Shown: one piece after another, positions 13,376 through 25,179 of the stretch
Position numbering within the stretch: the first letter of the stretch is position 1
Layout: each line of letters starts with the position of its first letter
NCBI GenBank assembly: GCA_036850595.1
Contig: CM072158.1
Location: 17,561,422-17,625,421 of the forward strand
Reading direction: 5' to 3'
From: Rhyacichthys aspro
Taxonomy: Eukaryota; Chordata; Actinopteri; Gobiiformes; Rhyacichthyidae
Length of the DNA: 64,000 bases
Translations under genes and position numbers: made by a program
The notes under the pieces: model-generated
Seen by the model: the letters and a program-made list of their open reading frames with translations, nothing else
Databases searched by the model: none
What the model was told of the DNA's origin: nothing

Positions 13376-13470
13376 TTCCATGGTCTTGGTCTTGACTCGG
13401 TCTTGATCCTTTCTGGTCTCAGTAATGACTTGATCTTGGTCAGTATGGTCTTGACTACAACAACTCCCCG
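13376..13470. repeat. Repeat rich in GGTCTTG/CAAGACC motifs
   Basis: Contains GGTCTTGGTCTTGACTCGGT and further GTCTTGAC units. Related fragments occur at 14425-14490, 15515-15560, 16772-16800 and 8120-8260, and in the right arm including 36975-37060 and 37215-37320. It looks like a fragmented dispersed element; family not identified. Confidence 0.55.
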
Positions 13471-13839
13471 ATACCCAGTGGAGAATCTATCAAACAAGAC
13501 ACACTTTGTTCTTAAAAGATGGATTAGTCTCTGTTTTTTGTCAAGAAACTGTCAAAATTTATGTAATGGTATTGTTGTGCTGAATTATCGTGGGGTAGTA
13601 GTGTTACTTTGTTTGTTCGTCCATTTAAAAAAAACTGAAGAGTGGGGCGGGTGTTGTAGGATCTTTCAAAAACTGTCAGTTTGTGTTCAGATCTGGTATC
13701 TGACAGAGAACTCACAGAGAACCCATCTTCCTTTCAGGACACCAAAAATGTCATGTGACTGAAAGCTACAGCTAGATTTTTGTGCGTCCCAGCTTGAGCA
13801 GCAACTGAATCGAAAATGAGGAGGTAAAGCTTAGGTAAA

Positions 13840-14260
13840 GCGGAAATAATCTGCACGGTCTGCTGTGTGTCCTTCGCCTGTCTGAACCCGGCGCCCACCC
13901 GCCTGAGAGATCGCTGACATGTAAACGCCGGCCCACATGCTCCTCGCCACCAACAGATGGCAAAGAACCCGGAGCGAAGTCTGTCACCGGTCGCGCACAG
14001 GCAATTTAACACAGCGATGGCGCTCGCGAAATGAGGACAAAGCTCCATTCTGCTCCCCTCATAAAGAGAAAGGTGCTCGGCCCAACCCGGAGCGCTTCAT
14101 TTTCATTTAAAATCAATTGGGTTTTGGCGGCACGGAAATAAATCGAGCTGATGGAAGGAACCTGACAATTATACCAGATCACAGACAGGAGAAAAGAAAA
14201 GAAGGGAGGAAGGAGGAGGGGAGGCATTTCCTGGAGGCCCTCTGGGTGTTTGTCTGTTTG
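13840..14260. other. Candidate conserved non-coding block (left arm; counterpart 36170-36590)
   Basis: GC-rich intron segment with several CpGs, lying between CAAGACC repeat fragments. Open frames here (up to 104 codons on either strand) lack gene-like character. Confidence 0.25.
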
Positions 14261-14689
14261 AGTTTATTGCTGCATTTCAGTCAGGGTCTGTTTGTCCGAC
14301 TTTGGTGTGTTCATGTGCTTTCAATTTGGAATTTGGGGAATGTTAACAATGTAGCTCACAGACTGACATTATATTAGTAAAGTATTTATTTGTAAACGGT
14401 GGAGATTTGTTAAAAGTTGAGAGACTTTTTGGGGTCAAGACAGAGTCAAAACCAAGACCTGGGCAGGACCAGATGGAGTCAAGAGCAAGATCAGGGGATA
14501 AAATAAAAAAATACTACAGTTTCAGTCTCAAACTCAAAAAGAGGTGAATCTTAGGAGATGAAGGCGAAGGTAAAAGGCTGGTGCTGCCTTCCAACAATTG
14601 CCCTAAATCAGTGAAAGAGTTAACCTCATGATTTCTTTGCCGACGCATTGGGAACGTCTGTATTTATTTCAACATGGTTACATTTCCTC

Positions 14690-14890
14690 AAGACTCATTC
14701 ATTCATTCATTTTCTACCACTTAGTTCCTTTAGGGGTCATGGGTGGCTGGAGACTATCCCAGCAGCTTTGGGCCTTAGGCGGGGTACACCCTGGACAATG
14801 GCCAATTCGTCGCAGGGCTGACACTTATGGACGAACATTGACAGACAACTATTCACTCACATTCACACATTCATTCACTTCAGAGTAGCC
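14690..14890 (+). repeat. Dispersed repeat family (CCCAGCAGCTTTGGGCC type), left arm
   Basis: A ~200-bp unit running from ATTCATTTTCTACCACTTAG through GGCGGGGTACACCCTGGACA to ATTCACTCACATTCACACA. Related units are at 35530-35725, 19377-19470 and 32684-32845. This type of sequence is widespread in teleost genomes; I do not assign a family name. No coding content. Confidence 0.7.
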
Positions 14891-14995
14891 ACTGAAGAAG
14901 AGCAGTGATGTCACATTGTCCCATTCATATAACACTGAGAAAAAGTGAGGAGTGTTCATGTTTTTATTCAACAATACTAGTTATCGGCAGTAAAA

Positions 14996-15350
14996 TGGTA
15001 AATGGCATTCATGTAGAGCTTTTCTTCCTTCATGGGCACTCGAAGCACTTTACATTATGCTTCCATTCACCCATTTACACACACAAGGACTCACACTGTG
15101 GTGCTGGTGGTGGTAAGCTACCTCTGCAGCCACAGACAGATGTAGCTGCCAGAACAACGGCGCCAACAGCTTCTCCGACCACAACCAAACACACCACCAC
15201 AATCACACATTCATACACCAGAGCCACGGACACTGGAGACAAGGTGGGTGAGGTGTTTTTCCCAAGGACACAATGACAGTATGAACCAAGGGGAGAGGGA
15301 ATCAAACTACCAACCTTTTGATTATTGGACGTCCTGCTCTGATAATGTCT
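14996..15350 (-). mobile_element. tRNA-derived SINE, left arm
   Basis: Read on the minus strand it starts with a tRNA-like head containing a B-box-like GTTTGATTCC. It continues through a body shared with 62539-62872 (TTCATACTGTC, CACCTCACCCA, GTCTCCAGTGTC) and ends in the AAGTGCTTCGAGTGCCC tail typical of fish SINEs whose 3' end resembles L2-type LINEs. The body gives incidental open frames on both strands that are not genes. Confidence 0.75.
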
Positions 15351-15689
15351 CTTGAGCCACACACTGCAGCAGTAAACTCCACAGAGTTAGCACCAAGAAG
15401 GACAAACGCTTCTTTGCTTACAGGAAGTCACTCCATCAGCCATGACAGTCTTATAAAAGTGCTGCAGTAGTCCTGTGCTCTTGTTTTCAGATCAGGAAGT
15501 CTGTGCACATAACCCAGTTGTGGTCTTGACCGGTCTTGACAAATCTTGGGACCTCTTGAGTAAAATAGAGCTTGAGATCTTTTAATATTTGTCTCTAGAC
15601 TGAAGACATTACCAAGTACTACAACGCTAAATTTTTTTTTTTTGAATGTCACCACAAAAATACAGCATGTACCGAAAGACTTCAGTGAA

Positions 15690-15739
15690 TAGATAAATAG
15701 ATAGATAGATGGATGGATGGATGGATTAGATGGATGGAT

Positions 15740-15784
<45 letters not shown>
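15690..15784. repeat. Compound GATA/GGAT tetranucleotide microsatellite, left arm
   Basis: About 95 bp of GATA and GGAT repeats with two TTAGAT interruptions. The right-arm counterpart is nearly twice as long. Confidence 0.95.
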
Positions 15785-16023
15785 CATGGTCAATCATGGT
15801 AAAAAAAAACACATTAAAAACAGTTCTCAAAATTCACATGACAAAAAAAATACTACAAACAGGAAGCCAATGCAACATAAATTGTCTGTAACAAATGCTA
15901 ATTTCCAACTTCCAAGAAAGGTTCTGAGTAAATTAAGAAAGTGTAATCTCTAAAATCAAAAATATGGAAATACATGACAGGGGAAACATACACCAAGTTA
16001 TGACTGAGTCCATAATGTGCCTA

Positions 16024-16770
16024 CCGTATTTTCCGGACTATAAGCCGCTACTTTTTTCCCACGCTTTGAACCATGCGGCTTATACAGAGATGCGGCTTTT
16101 CTATTAATTTTTCTTCAGCCCTCAGGGGGGCGCTCTAGCAGGAAGTGCAAAAACGAGACAGGCAGCGGTAGACAATACAAACAAGAAAGCACCAGTTTTT
16201 ATTCTTAGCACATGCAACCCAAGACGCACAACAGCAAAATAGGGTAATATTTTTATACCCTCACCTCCTCATAATGGAAAACAAATGAAGTGACAGTGGT
16301 TTGGTGTTCAGTAGTTTCAATGCTCAGGAGGAAGATGAATAGTGACTTGTGGTTTCAGTGCACGGGAGAATGAAGCGAATTTAATAGTTGCACAGTTGCG
16401 CTTTAACAGTGCGCAGGAAGAAAAAGTGACAGTGGTTTGGTGTTCAGTGGTTTCAGTACGCAGGAGGAAGAAAAATAAAGCAACTTGGTTTTAGTGCACA
16501 GGAGGAAGATGAATAAAACCATCAATGACTTTTCTGTTTTGTTTGATCAGCACTTTTACTGCCGTGTTACAGGCACTGTTCGGAAACAATCAGTTCAGGT
16601 ATATGAACACTTATGGTACAAAATCTTTCTATGTAAATATCTTATTTCTCAGCCTGGATATCGGCGGCTTATAGTCCGGTGCGGCTTATATGTGACAAAA
16701 TATATATTTCTTTTAAATTTTAGTGGGTGCGGCTTATATTTAGGTGCGCTCTATAGTCCGGGAAATACGG
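16024..16770. mobile_element. 747-bp non-autonomous DNA transposon with TA target duplication (left arm only)
   Basis: It is bounded by 19-bp terminal inverted repeats, CCGTATTTTCCGGACTATA and the reverse complement of TATAGTCCGGGAAATACGG, with one mismatch, and flanked by TA on both sides (16022-16023, 16771-16772). The right arm has the empty site with a single TA at 34395-34396, which proves the ends. Subterminal GCGGCTTATA motifs recur at both ends. The interior has a tandem pair of ~90-bp units (16290-16380, 16424-16510) and no transposase. The TA duplication fits the Tc1/mariner superfamily; similar ends are common in fish genomes. Confidence 0.92.
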
Positions 16771-17108
16771 TAGTCCAAGACAAGACCAAGAAACAACCAG
16801 CAGTAAATATTAAGATAGCAAGGGTTTTTACAAAAGTATTCATTATTTTTGTATATGAATACTTGCTCTATCAAGATCTTGTTACATTCACCCTCATCAT
16901 TTTAACTTTTTCATTGGTAATTTAAACAAACAGCTCTAATAACTCTCTTGCCTCCAGTACTACCTCTGTGTGTTTACGTGCAGCAGAAAGTGAGCGCAGG
17001 TACTGGGCTGGATTACAGAATATTAGCCCTATGAGTCCAGTCTGGAGGTGTTTGCAGGAGCACGCAGCCCATAGCTCCCATCCGCCGGGCGGCCCCCGTC
17101 AGAGGAAA

Positions 17109-17132
17109 CGGTCAAAGTTCACTCAGAGTACA
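17109..17132 (+). promoter_or_regulatory. Candidate intronic retinoid element, overlapping DR1 and DR5-like repeats (left arm)
   Basis: CGGTCA-A-AGTTCA forms a DR1 with one mismatch; the same AGTTCA followed by CTCAG and AGTACA forms a DR5 with one mismatch. It lies in a GC-richer block of the rarb intron (16960-17340). The identical element is at 34024-34047 on the minus strand. Function is inferred. Confidence 0.4.
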
Positions 17133-17835
17133 CCAAATGAGAAGCAGCTTTGGGCCAGCACTGCTCTACGCCGTGGGATATTTAGACCAGCTTTAAACAC
17201 CAGAGGGGAAGGAATAACAAGGCGCACGGAGCTCATTTGACTTCATGTCAGGAGGGCTACACAGAGCTAGATCTGCTTTTAATCAAAACGGAGAAATCTT
17301 TCCACGATTCGTCACAAAGGGCTTCGGAATATAGACAATGATGGATGATTTATTGTTTGTAACGTTTCACTAGTGCAATGATGTCCAGGGACGTGCACAG
17401 ACATCTGCGCAAACCAGACTTTAGATGTGTCAACTCAATTACACAAAATCAAATAGTTGAAGATAAATAAAATCAATTCAAAAAGAAAAAGTGTACAATC
17501 CCACACTATTTATATATTCTGTTGGCAGACAATGCAACAGAATCTGGCTTTATCATTGTAAATTCCAGTGCAAACATACTACATTTCAATAACATATTTT
17601 ACAAACAGTTACAAAGAAGGCATCTGGACATAGCATTAAGTGTAGAAAGAGGCCTTTTTGTGTAACCTTCTATTGGGTTATGACCTGGATGATCGAGACT
17701 CTCAAAGGTGGATTGAACTGTAAAGGGAACAACACTCGGAGCAGTAACGTTGCCTCATTGTTCTTCATGTTGTCAGCATTAACAGTCTTTGGATAATTTT
17801 AACAACCAGTCCAGAGGGGTCGAGGATGATCATAG

Positions 17836-17868
17836 TCATAAATAAATAAATAAATAAATAAATAAATT
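17836..17868. repeat. (AAAT)n microsatellite
   Basis: About eight AAAT units just outside the left arm, in single-copy rarb intron. Confidence 0.9.
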
Positions 17869-18949
17869 GTTTGCTGCTAACCATTGAGTTCCATTCAAAA
17901 ATAATTTCTGACATAAATCTGGAAGTTGAGTAGCACCAAGCCCAGTGGCTGCTCATGCTCTCACTTGTATCATTTCCCATTTTAATCAGCTCAATTCAAG
18001 TCATTTTTAATACATGTTGAAATGTTCCACTATTTGTAAGTTTGCTCACAGGTGTAAATAATTCTGAAGTCATGTAAATTTGTGTTTTGCTAAAATGTCC
18101 GTATAATTGAAGGAGAAATTATTTTTGAACAAACAATACATGAAAGCCCTTTAGCTTTATTATCAAGGATTATTATCACAGAGGGAATTTTTACCTTTGG
18201 ACAGCAAGTTTTGGTCAATTACGTGCTCACAACAAAAGCCTGCTTCCTTCAAACCTCATTGGCCTATCAGTCTGAGCAGTTATTGATTTTTTTATATTTA
18301 ATAGAAGCAGAGAGGGTGGTTGTGTTTTAGTGGGAGTTGGCATTTTCAAACATAAACTAATGATGTGTAATATCTATGTTTTTTCTAAAGCACCAAATTG
18401 TATTGTTTGCTCAAGAGAGACAACTGTGACTTTAACCTCTTTCTTTACCATAACAGTAGTTTTCAGATGATTCCATAATAGAAACCTGAATAAACACCAT
18501 TGACTCTAATGATGGTGGGTCTTCGACTTGAGATGTGCACTATTTAGTTACAAGGTCAAAATCCACACTTTTGCGCTGCCCTTTAACTTTTCCTCACAAC
18601 TTTAAATTCCAATCACAAAAATGTCAAAAAAAATCCCTCTTTCTACATATAATCTTGTGCTACTTCTACAGCATTAAGCAGAGTCTTACTAATGCGTGAG
18701 AATAAATCTGCTTTGCCTTGACCCAATTGCGTTTTTAAAATGATTTTTTAATTAGTGGAGCAGCAGAGCCTCTGCACCACTAACGACTTCATCATCGGCC
18801 GACAGAACAGTACATTTAATATTTAGCGGGGCTTGAAAATTTGCTGAAATGAATCCAAAATGATGTTTGTCGGCAGAATGTAGAGTTATAAATAGTACAG
18901 TTTTGTTCTTCCATAAACTTGTAAATGTTCTTAATGTTTTGTTACATTT

Positions 18950-20045
18950 ACTTTTAAGTGGTATTGATCCATTGAGGTGTTTTGTTCTATTTTAGTGTTA
19001 CAGTTGGTTTCTTTTAGGCTTATTTGAATCCTTTTAATGTTGTTTTGTTTATGCTTTTGTTTGATTGCTTTTTATTGATGTTTTTTCACATTGCTTTGTT
19101 TATCTTTTGCTGCTTTTTCTTGACGCTTTGTTTGTGTTCAGGACTGCTTTGTTCTTTTGTAGTGCCTCGTTTGTTTTGTTGATTCAATGCCATTTGTTCT
19201 TTATTTTAAGTGTTTTATTTTATTATTGCTTAATGCTTTTAAATGTGTGGGGGTTTTTTTATTCTCTTTTTTAATAATTCCTTTTTTTCCTTCCTTTTCA
19301 ATGTCGCTACATGGTTTGGATTAAAAAGTGCAGCTTGCCAGAACTCACTTTAAACTAATAAACTGATCATAGGGTCAGTCCTGTGACTAACAGGCCCAAA
19401 GCTGCTGCTGGGATAGCCTCCAGTAACCCTTGACCCCTAATGGGACTAAGCAGAAGAACATTTGTAAATTAACTGGCCATAGATCAGTATTTGTTTTTCT
19501 TTAGGGATTAATATGCATGATTTTTAAATAACTCTTAGTATACACTTTGCCAGAGAAAAAGAATATTGTTCAGAACCAATTTTCAAGTGGAATTTATTGA
19601 AATATTGAATCTGTAATTCTATTCTAATCTGTAATTCTTAGTGTCTTTTTTATTTCTATTTTATTTTATTTTTTTTTATTATTTTTTTTTTAGTCTAACT
19701 TAATAAAAGAGTTATTGTCAGCACACTTACACCAGATGCATTTATTTAGTATTATAACATTTTGTTCTTTGACTGATGGACTCATGCGTTTAGGACAGTC
19801 CGCACATGTATTCATTATTACAGTGATATTTATATTTCAATTACATTAACAGTGTCCATGGACAAATTTAAATTCCTATATCATGCAGGTGATAGTTAAA
19901 AAACAAACAATATTTTAAGCCACTGATTAATTATTATTATTATTATTTATTATGACTATTTATTATTATTGTTATTATTTTTTATTTATTTATTTTTTAT
20001 TTTGGGCAGGATTTTTTTTTCCTTTTTTTTGTTTTTTTGTTTTAG
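18950..20045. other. T-rich, strand-asymmetric low-complexity intron stretch
   Basis: 18950-19290 is dominated by TTTTGTTT and GCTTTG words on the plus strand. 19640-19690 and 19930-20045 are TTATT/TTTTT runs. This is A-rich on the rarb transcript strand. The 69-codon frame here is compositional. Confidence 0.5.
19377..19470 (-). repeat. Truncated copy of the same dispersed repeat family
   Basis: Contains GGCCCAAAGCTGCTGCTGGG, TAGCCTCCAGTAACC and TTGACCCCTAATGGGACTAAG, matching the core of the units at 35530 and 32684. Only about half of the unit is present. Confidence 0.65.
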
Positions 20046-21296
20046 CTTTTTTTCTGTTCATTGAAATGTAGACACAGCGTGAAGTAAGTCTTTTAACAAA
20101 AGTTTAGATTCCTTTTTTAAGTGCCTCTAAACAAGTCACAACCCAAACTTGACGTCTGGTGGTTTGTAATTCATTCCGTGGTTTCATTTGGCCGTATCCG
20201 CCGCTCACTTCACACACCCACTGAATGATCCTGGTGAGCGTGCTGTGCTAATGGCCTTTCATGTCCACAGACAGCCGCTTAAGGCTCACAGACAAAACGA
20301 GCTCCAATTATCCCCCGACAGACACCAGATGTACCGTATCACTGCACTACAGCACTTTTTAACTCTAGACATCATCACCTTTTAATTATCTGTTTTGATA
20401 CGGAAAACAAAGACCGATACAAACTAAACGAACAAACATTGCAGCGCAGGAACACGGTGACACTCTGATGCAAATTAAAGCTGCAAGCAACAACAATGGA
20501 ACCGCTTCCTGTGACAGTACGTTCATATGCTCCTGTAAACTGCAGACATCTCTTTGAAGTTGATTTTGACAGCAAATTTTTATATAGTTTTAGTCATAAT
20601 ATAGTCATCTAATCCTTATTATTTTTAGTCTATTTTCATTCGATTAAATACAGTAGATTTAGTCACTAAAATATACAGGATAGTGCATTTGTGATGTTTT
20701 TTTTATTTTTCTGTAGTAATAATTTCTACCTAAAAGAAACAAAACTACTACTAACCTATTACGGCTGGTATTAAGGTCTGAATGTGCAATATACACACAC
20801 TTCATTCGAGTTATTCCAAACACAAATATCTTTAAAAAAACATCTCATCTGTCTGCTTTCCCTGAGAACTAACATTTTTAACAAACTGAATACTGTAAAA
20901 TGATCTACAATAGTTTGAAAACATCAATCACCAACTGAGTATTCACCTTTAACATTTCCACAACTGAAATCTGTGCTCATATGTCTCCCTTCTTTTTCTC
21001 CCAAGTTCTAACGTTTGACATTTAAAAGCCGTTCTCTTTTCATCACTTGTCGTCTTCCCGCGGCTCTAACAAATGTTTGTGTCTGAGATGACTTCGGCGA
21101 CGTTCAAAACAAGTCCCGTTGATAGGAAATCCTCTAACTGTTCATTTTAGTTTTTATTCATTCACAAAAGTGTCAATACTTTTAGTCAGAGTTTTCTTTC
21201 TCATTAATTACTTTTTATTTTGTTTTACTTTCTGACGCAAAAATATGTCGTGACAACAAAGTGAACTCTGCTGAACTCTGCTGAATCCTACTGACA

Positions 21297-21410
21297 TGAG
21301 ACCAGTCCTATCCCTACAGTTTAAAAACAAGTTTGAACTGATCAAACCTGTTTCCAAACAAAGTAATGACATGCCTTCTGAAAATGATGACTTACTATCT
21401 CCAAACTTCT
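21297..21410 (+). repeat. Intron-dispersed degenerate repeat, copy A
   Basis: Carries the core TTTAAAAACAAGTTTGAACT-GATCAAACCTG followed by two AATGAC-type motifs and TACTATCTCCAAA. Three related copies in the same orientation are at 23070, 24408 and 27113. Confidence 0.6.
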
Positions 21411-21539
21411 TCCTGGCTTCACTGTGACCATCCTATACCACTATAAGTAATCCCAAACCTTGCCTCTGTGACCTTTGACCTTTCCCACACCCCATCTCCA
21501 GATGCCCCCGGCCTCTTCCTCCTCTTCTCTTTGACCACA

Positions 21540-22110
21540 CCTCTCTTTAAGCTCTCCCGTGATTGGCCGGAGCCTCTCGGAGGTCCACTGTATTGCGCTG
21601 TTCTTCATGTATATATTCAGAATAATGGAAGCCTCCTGGGTGTTAATTAGCCGCATTGACAACGAGCTGACCGTTACTGCACTTCCCTCTCCACTTCGGA
21701 TGTTAATTAAGAATGATCAAGCACCTCCTCTTGGCTGATAAACTGCTGCTTTGCGGCTGATGAATGGTTCTGCTTTGAACTAGAGGGAAACAAATGGGTT
21801 TACATTAAAAGCACAGTGGTTCATTTGTGTATTTTTATCCCCTTCAGCCCTGAAGCTGTTTTATCAATTAGAACATATCATCAGGATTCATATCTGTCCT
21901 AATCAACACTTTTTAATTAGGCCGCACATATATTACAAATGGCAATATCAACAATTACAGTATATATAGCTGCTGGAATTGCATTAATATTATATTTAAA
22001 TATACAACCTTGGCACTTTTCTTGTGAAACTATTCGGCCAATTAGAGCCTTATGTGTAAATGTTATATTTTTTATGCTTTTGTTGGATAATTGCATAATT
22101 TAAGCAGTTG
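21540..22110. other. Candidate conserved non-coding block in single-copy rarb intron
   Basis: Dense homeodomain-type motifs (GTTAATTAGCC, GTTAATTAAG, ATCAATTAG, TTTTTAATTAGG, CCAATTAGAG) over ~550 bp without repeats. This is typical of developmental enhancers in vertebrate transcription-factor introns; inference only. Confidence 0.35.
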
Positions 22111-22888
22111 TATAGAATTTAAATTAGCTCATAAAAATGACATCCCATCCTGTATCTTCTACTGACCTTTAACTCATTATTGATTTATTTACTTTAAACA
22201 TTTTGACTTTCATCATAAAAGTGCAATTCACATTCCCTTCCCTATAGAGTTCAAAACTCTAAAAAGAAAAAAAAAGGGGATTTAAACTTGAGTTAAATAT
22301 TGTTGGCCCTAAAGCAAAATGAATTGTTAAATGCCAGCTTGGATTAAATGATATTTTATAATTATATATAATATATAGGAATATGTCCTTATGACAAAAT
22401 GTCATAAATATGAATAAATCTTAATTGTGACATTCTCAGCCAATATTTTCATGCTATACTATTAACCGCTGTGCCATATCAAAGCAAAGTAAAATCACCT
22501 TGTGGTGCGATCAAGTGTGAAAAACAGTAGCACCATATATTTGACACCTTCATCAAATGGTGCATTTTAATATCTTAAGTCATATAATTTTCACATATTA
22601 ACACATTCTAATTGTATCTCTCATGTTTTCCTATAATATCACCCCGTCCTAACACCTAATGCCCTCCTGTGCACTAACCCTTCTCTCTTCCTCCAATCAG
22701 CTCTTAGTGTTGTGTTTTCATAAGCCAATGTGTTTGTGTAATTCCACTGCAAATTGAATACAACTGCTTAAATCATTATACAATTATGCAAAATTGCTGA
22801 AATGGCTTCATGAACCAAAGCGCACCAAACACTGCGCTGAGTGCACATATCAGGAGTTTAACAGTGTGATGTGATTATATAGCGTCTG

Positions 22889-23320
22889 AATAAAGGGAAT
22901 TCAATCAAACGGGCCACACTGTGTCCACTGTGGGAGTTTATGGCTTTACTGGATTTATTCATTTGAAACAAGATGAGTAAATAAAGAGAAATGCACTGAG
23001 AAAAAGTCATCCAACAGGTTAATGTTTCCAAACTCTTGTTTTAATGTAATCCCATTGAGTAATAATACTAGTTTTAGTCTTAGCTTTGAAAAACATGATT
23101 GAAGTGATCAAATCTGTGCTTAGACAGATCCTGGAAGTGAAAATGAAGAGAAGCTATCTCAAAATAATGACATACCATCTCAAAATATCAATCTCTAGAT
23201 GGTGCTTGAGTAATACTACGTCAAAATATTGTGCTACTAAAACAAAATAAAGACTTTAATCAAACAGGCCACACTCAGCCCACTTCTGGGTTAATAGCCT
23301 TTCCTGATTTCTTTATTCAA
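22889..23320. repeat. Pair of diverged direct repeats (~75 bp, ~355 bp apart)
   Basis: 22889-22966 and 23247-23320 share AATAAAG, AATCAAAC-GGCCACACT, CCACT-GGG, TTTACTGGATTTATTCA/TTTCCTGATTTCTTTATTCA. Copy B of the degenerate repeat lies between them, so both may be parts of a larger duplicated unit. Confidence 0.65.
23070..23190 (+). repeat. Intron-dispersed degenerate repeat, copy B
   Basis: TTTGAAAAACATGATTGAAG then TGATCAAATCTGTG, followed by TATCTCAAAATAATGACATA and CCATCTCAAAATATC. Confidence 0.6.
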
Positions 23321-24407
23321 CGCAATCTCACCAAAAGAAAAGCAAAAATATACAAAGCGTATAAATGAGTCACATGTAAATCTGAGGCTATGGGCGGCTA
23401 TGCTAGAGGCTATAAAATAAATAAATGAAAGATTCTTGGATTGTGTTTTTACTAGTGATTGATCATTGAGATTTGCCCTCATTGCTTTGGCAAATTAAAA
23501 CTGTTTTCAAGGTGCTAATTAAAACACATTTCTCCAGACACAGTCACAGGGCCCTTAAAGCAGCTTTCTAAATGGGTTATTAATGGGTGTTAAAAAGTTC
23601 AGTTCTTGAAGGTCACACAGATTTCTTGTGTGCACTCAACACTGATCAGCAACTAGACATCATTTCTCTTTTTAAATTGTTCCTAATGCTTAGTGGTGAC
23701 CTACAAACTAAAATACCACATAAACCATTACTTTATTGTGAAGGGGTCCTCCGTTTCTTCAGAATAACTAAAATCTCGAATAATTCCAAAAGAGTGCAAC
23801 TGTATTAAAATCGAGTGTGTTTTTATAGCAATTTCTCTATCTGTGAAAATATATGTTATTGTATATAATAATTAGGATAATAATAATACACATTTTTCTT
23901 TTGTGATAAAAACTGTCCATTTGCAGTTTTAAAGCCAATATTGAATATGACTGTTTATAGAATGTGCTTAAGAAATTTGATTATAAAAATGTATAAATTG
24001 TTAAGCACAGTGCATTTTTCTCTTATGATTACATTAACTTTAATCCACCACATAAACCCACTTGTTTCTCTAGTTTTAAATCTGTTCTATTGATCAAATA
24101 TGTACAGATGAATTAATCCCAACAGCACTGATATGTTCTTGGAGAGAAGCAAACACTGCCAGGGGTCAGAGGTCGTGCCCCGCGGTGCACTTTCGCTGCC
24201 GCTGATAAGAGCCACTTGTGACTGAGTGCCCTTGAGCAAACACTTCCTGAGGAGTGACAACTGGGGTTTATCAGATGACAGTAAATCACTGAGCAGCAGC
24301 AGGGGACAAGGCAAAAACAAACAGGGACATGTGCCGTGGAGTCCACTTCACACGACGGTGCGTTCAAATGCACCTGGTCACTGCGGAAACCCCACAAACA
24401 TCAGGAC

Positions 24408-24504
24408 ACCAGTTCTATTCAGTTTAAAAATGAGATTTAAGTGATCAAACCTCTGTTTACTAATAGACGCAAAAGTGACTCACTATCTCAAAATGTTGGC
24501 TTAC
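24408..24504 (+). repeat. Intron-dispersed degenerate repeat, copy C
   Basis: CAGTTTAAAAATGAGATTTA then AGTGATCAAACCTCTGTTTA, followed by CACTATCTCAAAATG. Confidence 0.6.
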
Positions 24505-25179
24505 TTTTTCTAAATAGCATTGGAGTAATTACATTTGAACTTCTGCAAAATATTTTTGAGTTCAGAGTAACTTAAAATAAACACATTTTTACTCCATGTT
24601 TTTCAAAATAATGACTGAGCAACTACATTTTGACTCAGAATTGAAAGTAATGCCTTAGTGTTTCAGTCACTGTTTCTTGAAACTATCCTATATCTTGAAT
24701 TTTTTATTAATTTATTGTAAACTTGTTTGCAAACTCATTAATTCCCAAAAAATGTCACATTAACACACCGAATACCTTGTCTATCTCTCAATTTTTGAAA
24801 ATAATGATCAATTCGGAAATCTGACTCATTAGTGTTAGGCTTATATTTACATCTTGATCTATATCTCTGTATTATTATTTTTTTTTTAGTTAATATGAAA
24901 TCATTACTTAGTCAGTTTTGCACAAGTAATTATTTTGAAAAAAGTAAATAAAAATATTAAGATTAAGTCATTATTGCTAAAAAAAAAAAAAAAAAAAAAA
25001 GGATAAAAGCAAACAAAATCTACAAAATCCTAGTCTATTGTAATAATTCAATGTCAAACAAGAAAAAAATCTACCTAAACGAGAACTTATTTCAACATAT
25101 TTTATATTTTTATAGTCTATTGCCAAGTAAAATGAACAAATGCAACAAAACACAAACACAATCTGGGACTGAATTAAAA

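Larger units (their letters stand above)
1..17533. repeat. Left arm of a ~17.5 kb inverted duplication
   Basis: The whole segment recurs as reverse complement at 33623-50907: position 1 pairs with 50907 and position 17533 with 33623. It continues past the left edge of the window. Matching landmarks in both arms include the rarb exon, the LINE fragment, the SINE and many identical unrelated frames. The arms differ by scattered SNPs, microsatellite lengths and several indels. The left arm is continuous with the unique sequence that carries the rarb promoter, so it is the copy in correct gene context. Confidence 0.97.

Noticed and set aside
14905..15276. 123-codon frame and its 95-codon antisense partner
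   Set aside because: Both lie in the SINE and recur where that element recurs.
16485..16925. 146-codon plus-strand frame
   Set aside because: It spans the end of the TA-flanked transposon and adjacent intron. The frame exists only because of the insertion and resembles no transposase.
19065..19274. Hydrophobic 69-codon frame suggesting a membrane protein
   Set aside because: The Phe/Leu richness is produced by the T-rich low-complexity tract.
24980..25001. Poly(A) run as the tail of a processed pseudogene
   Set aside because: No coding remnant or target duplication is visible upstream; other A/T runs are common here.
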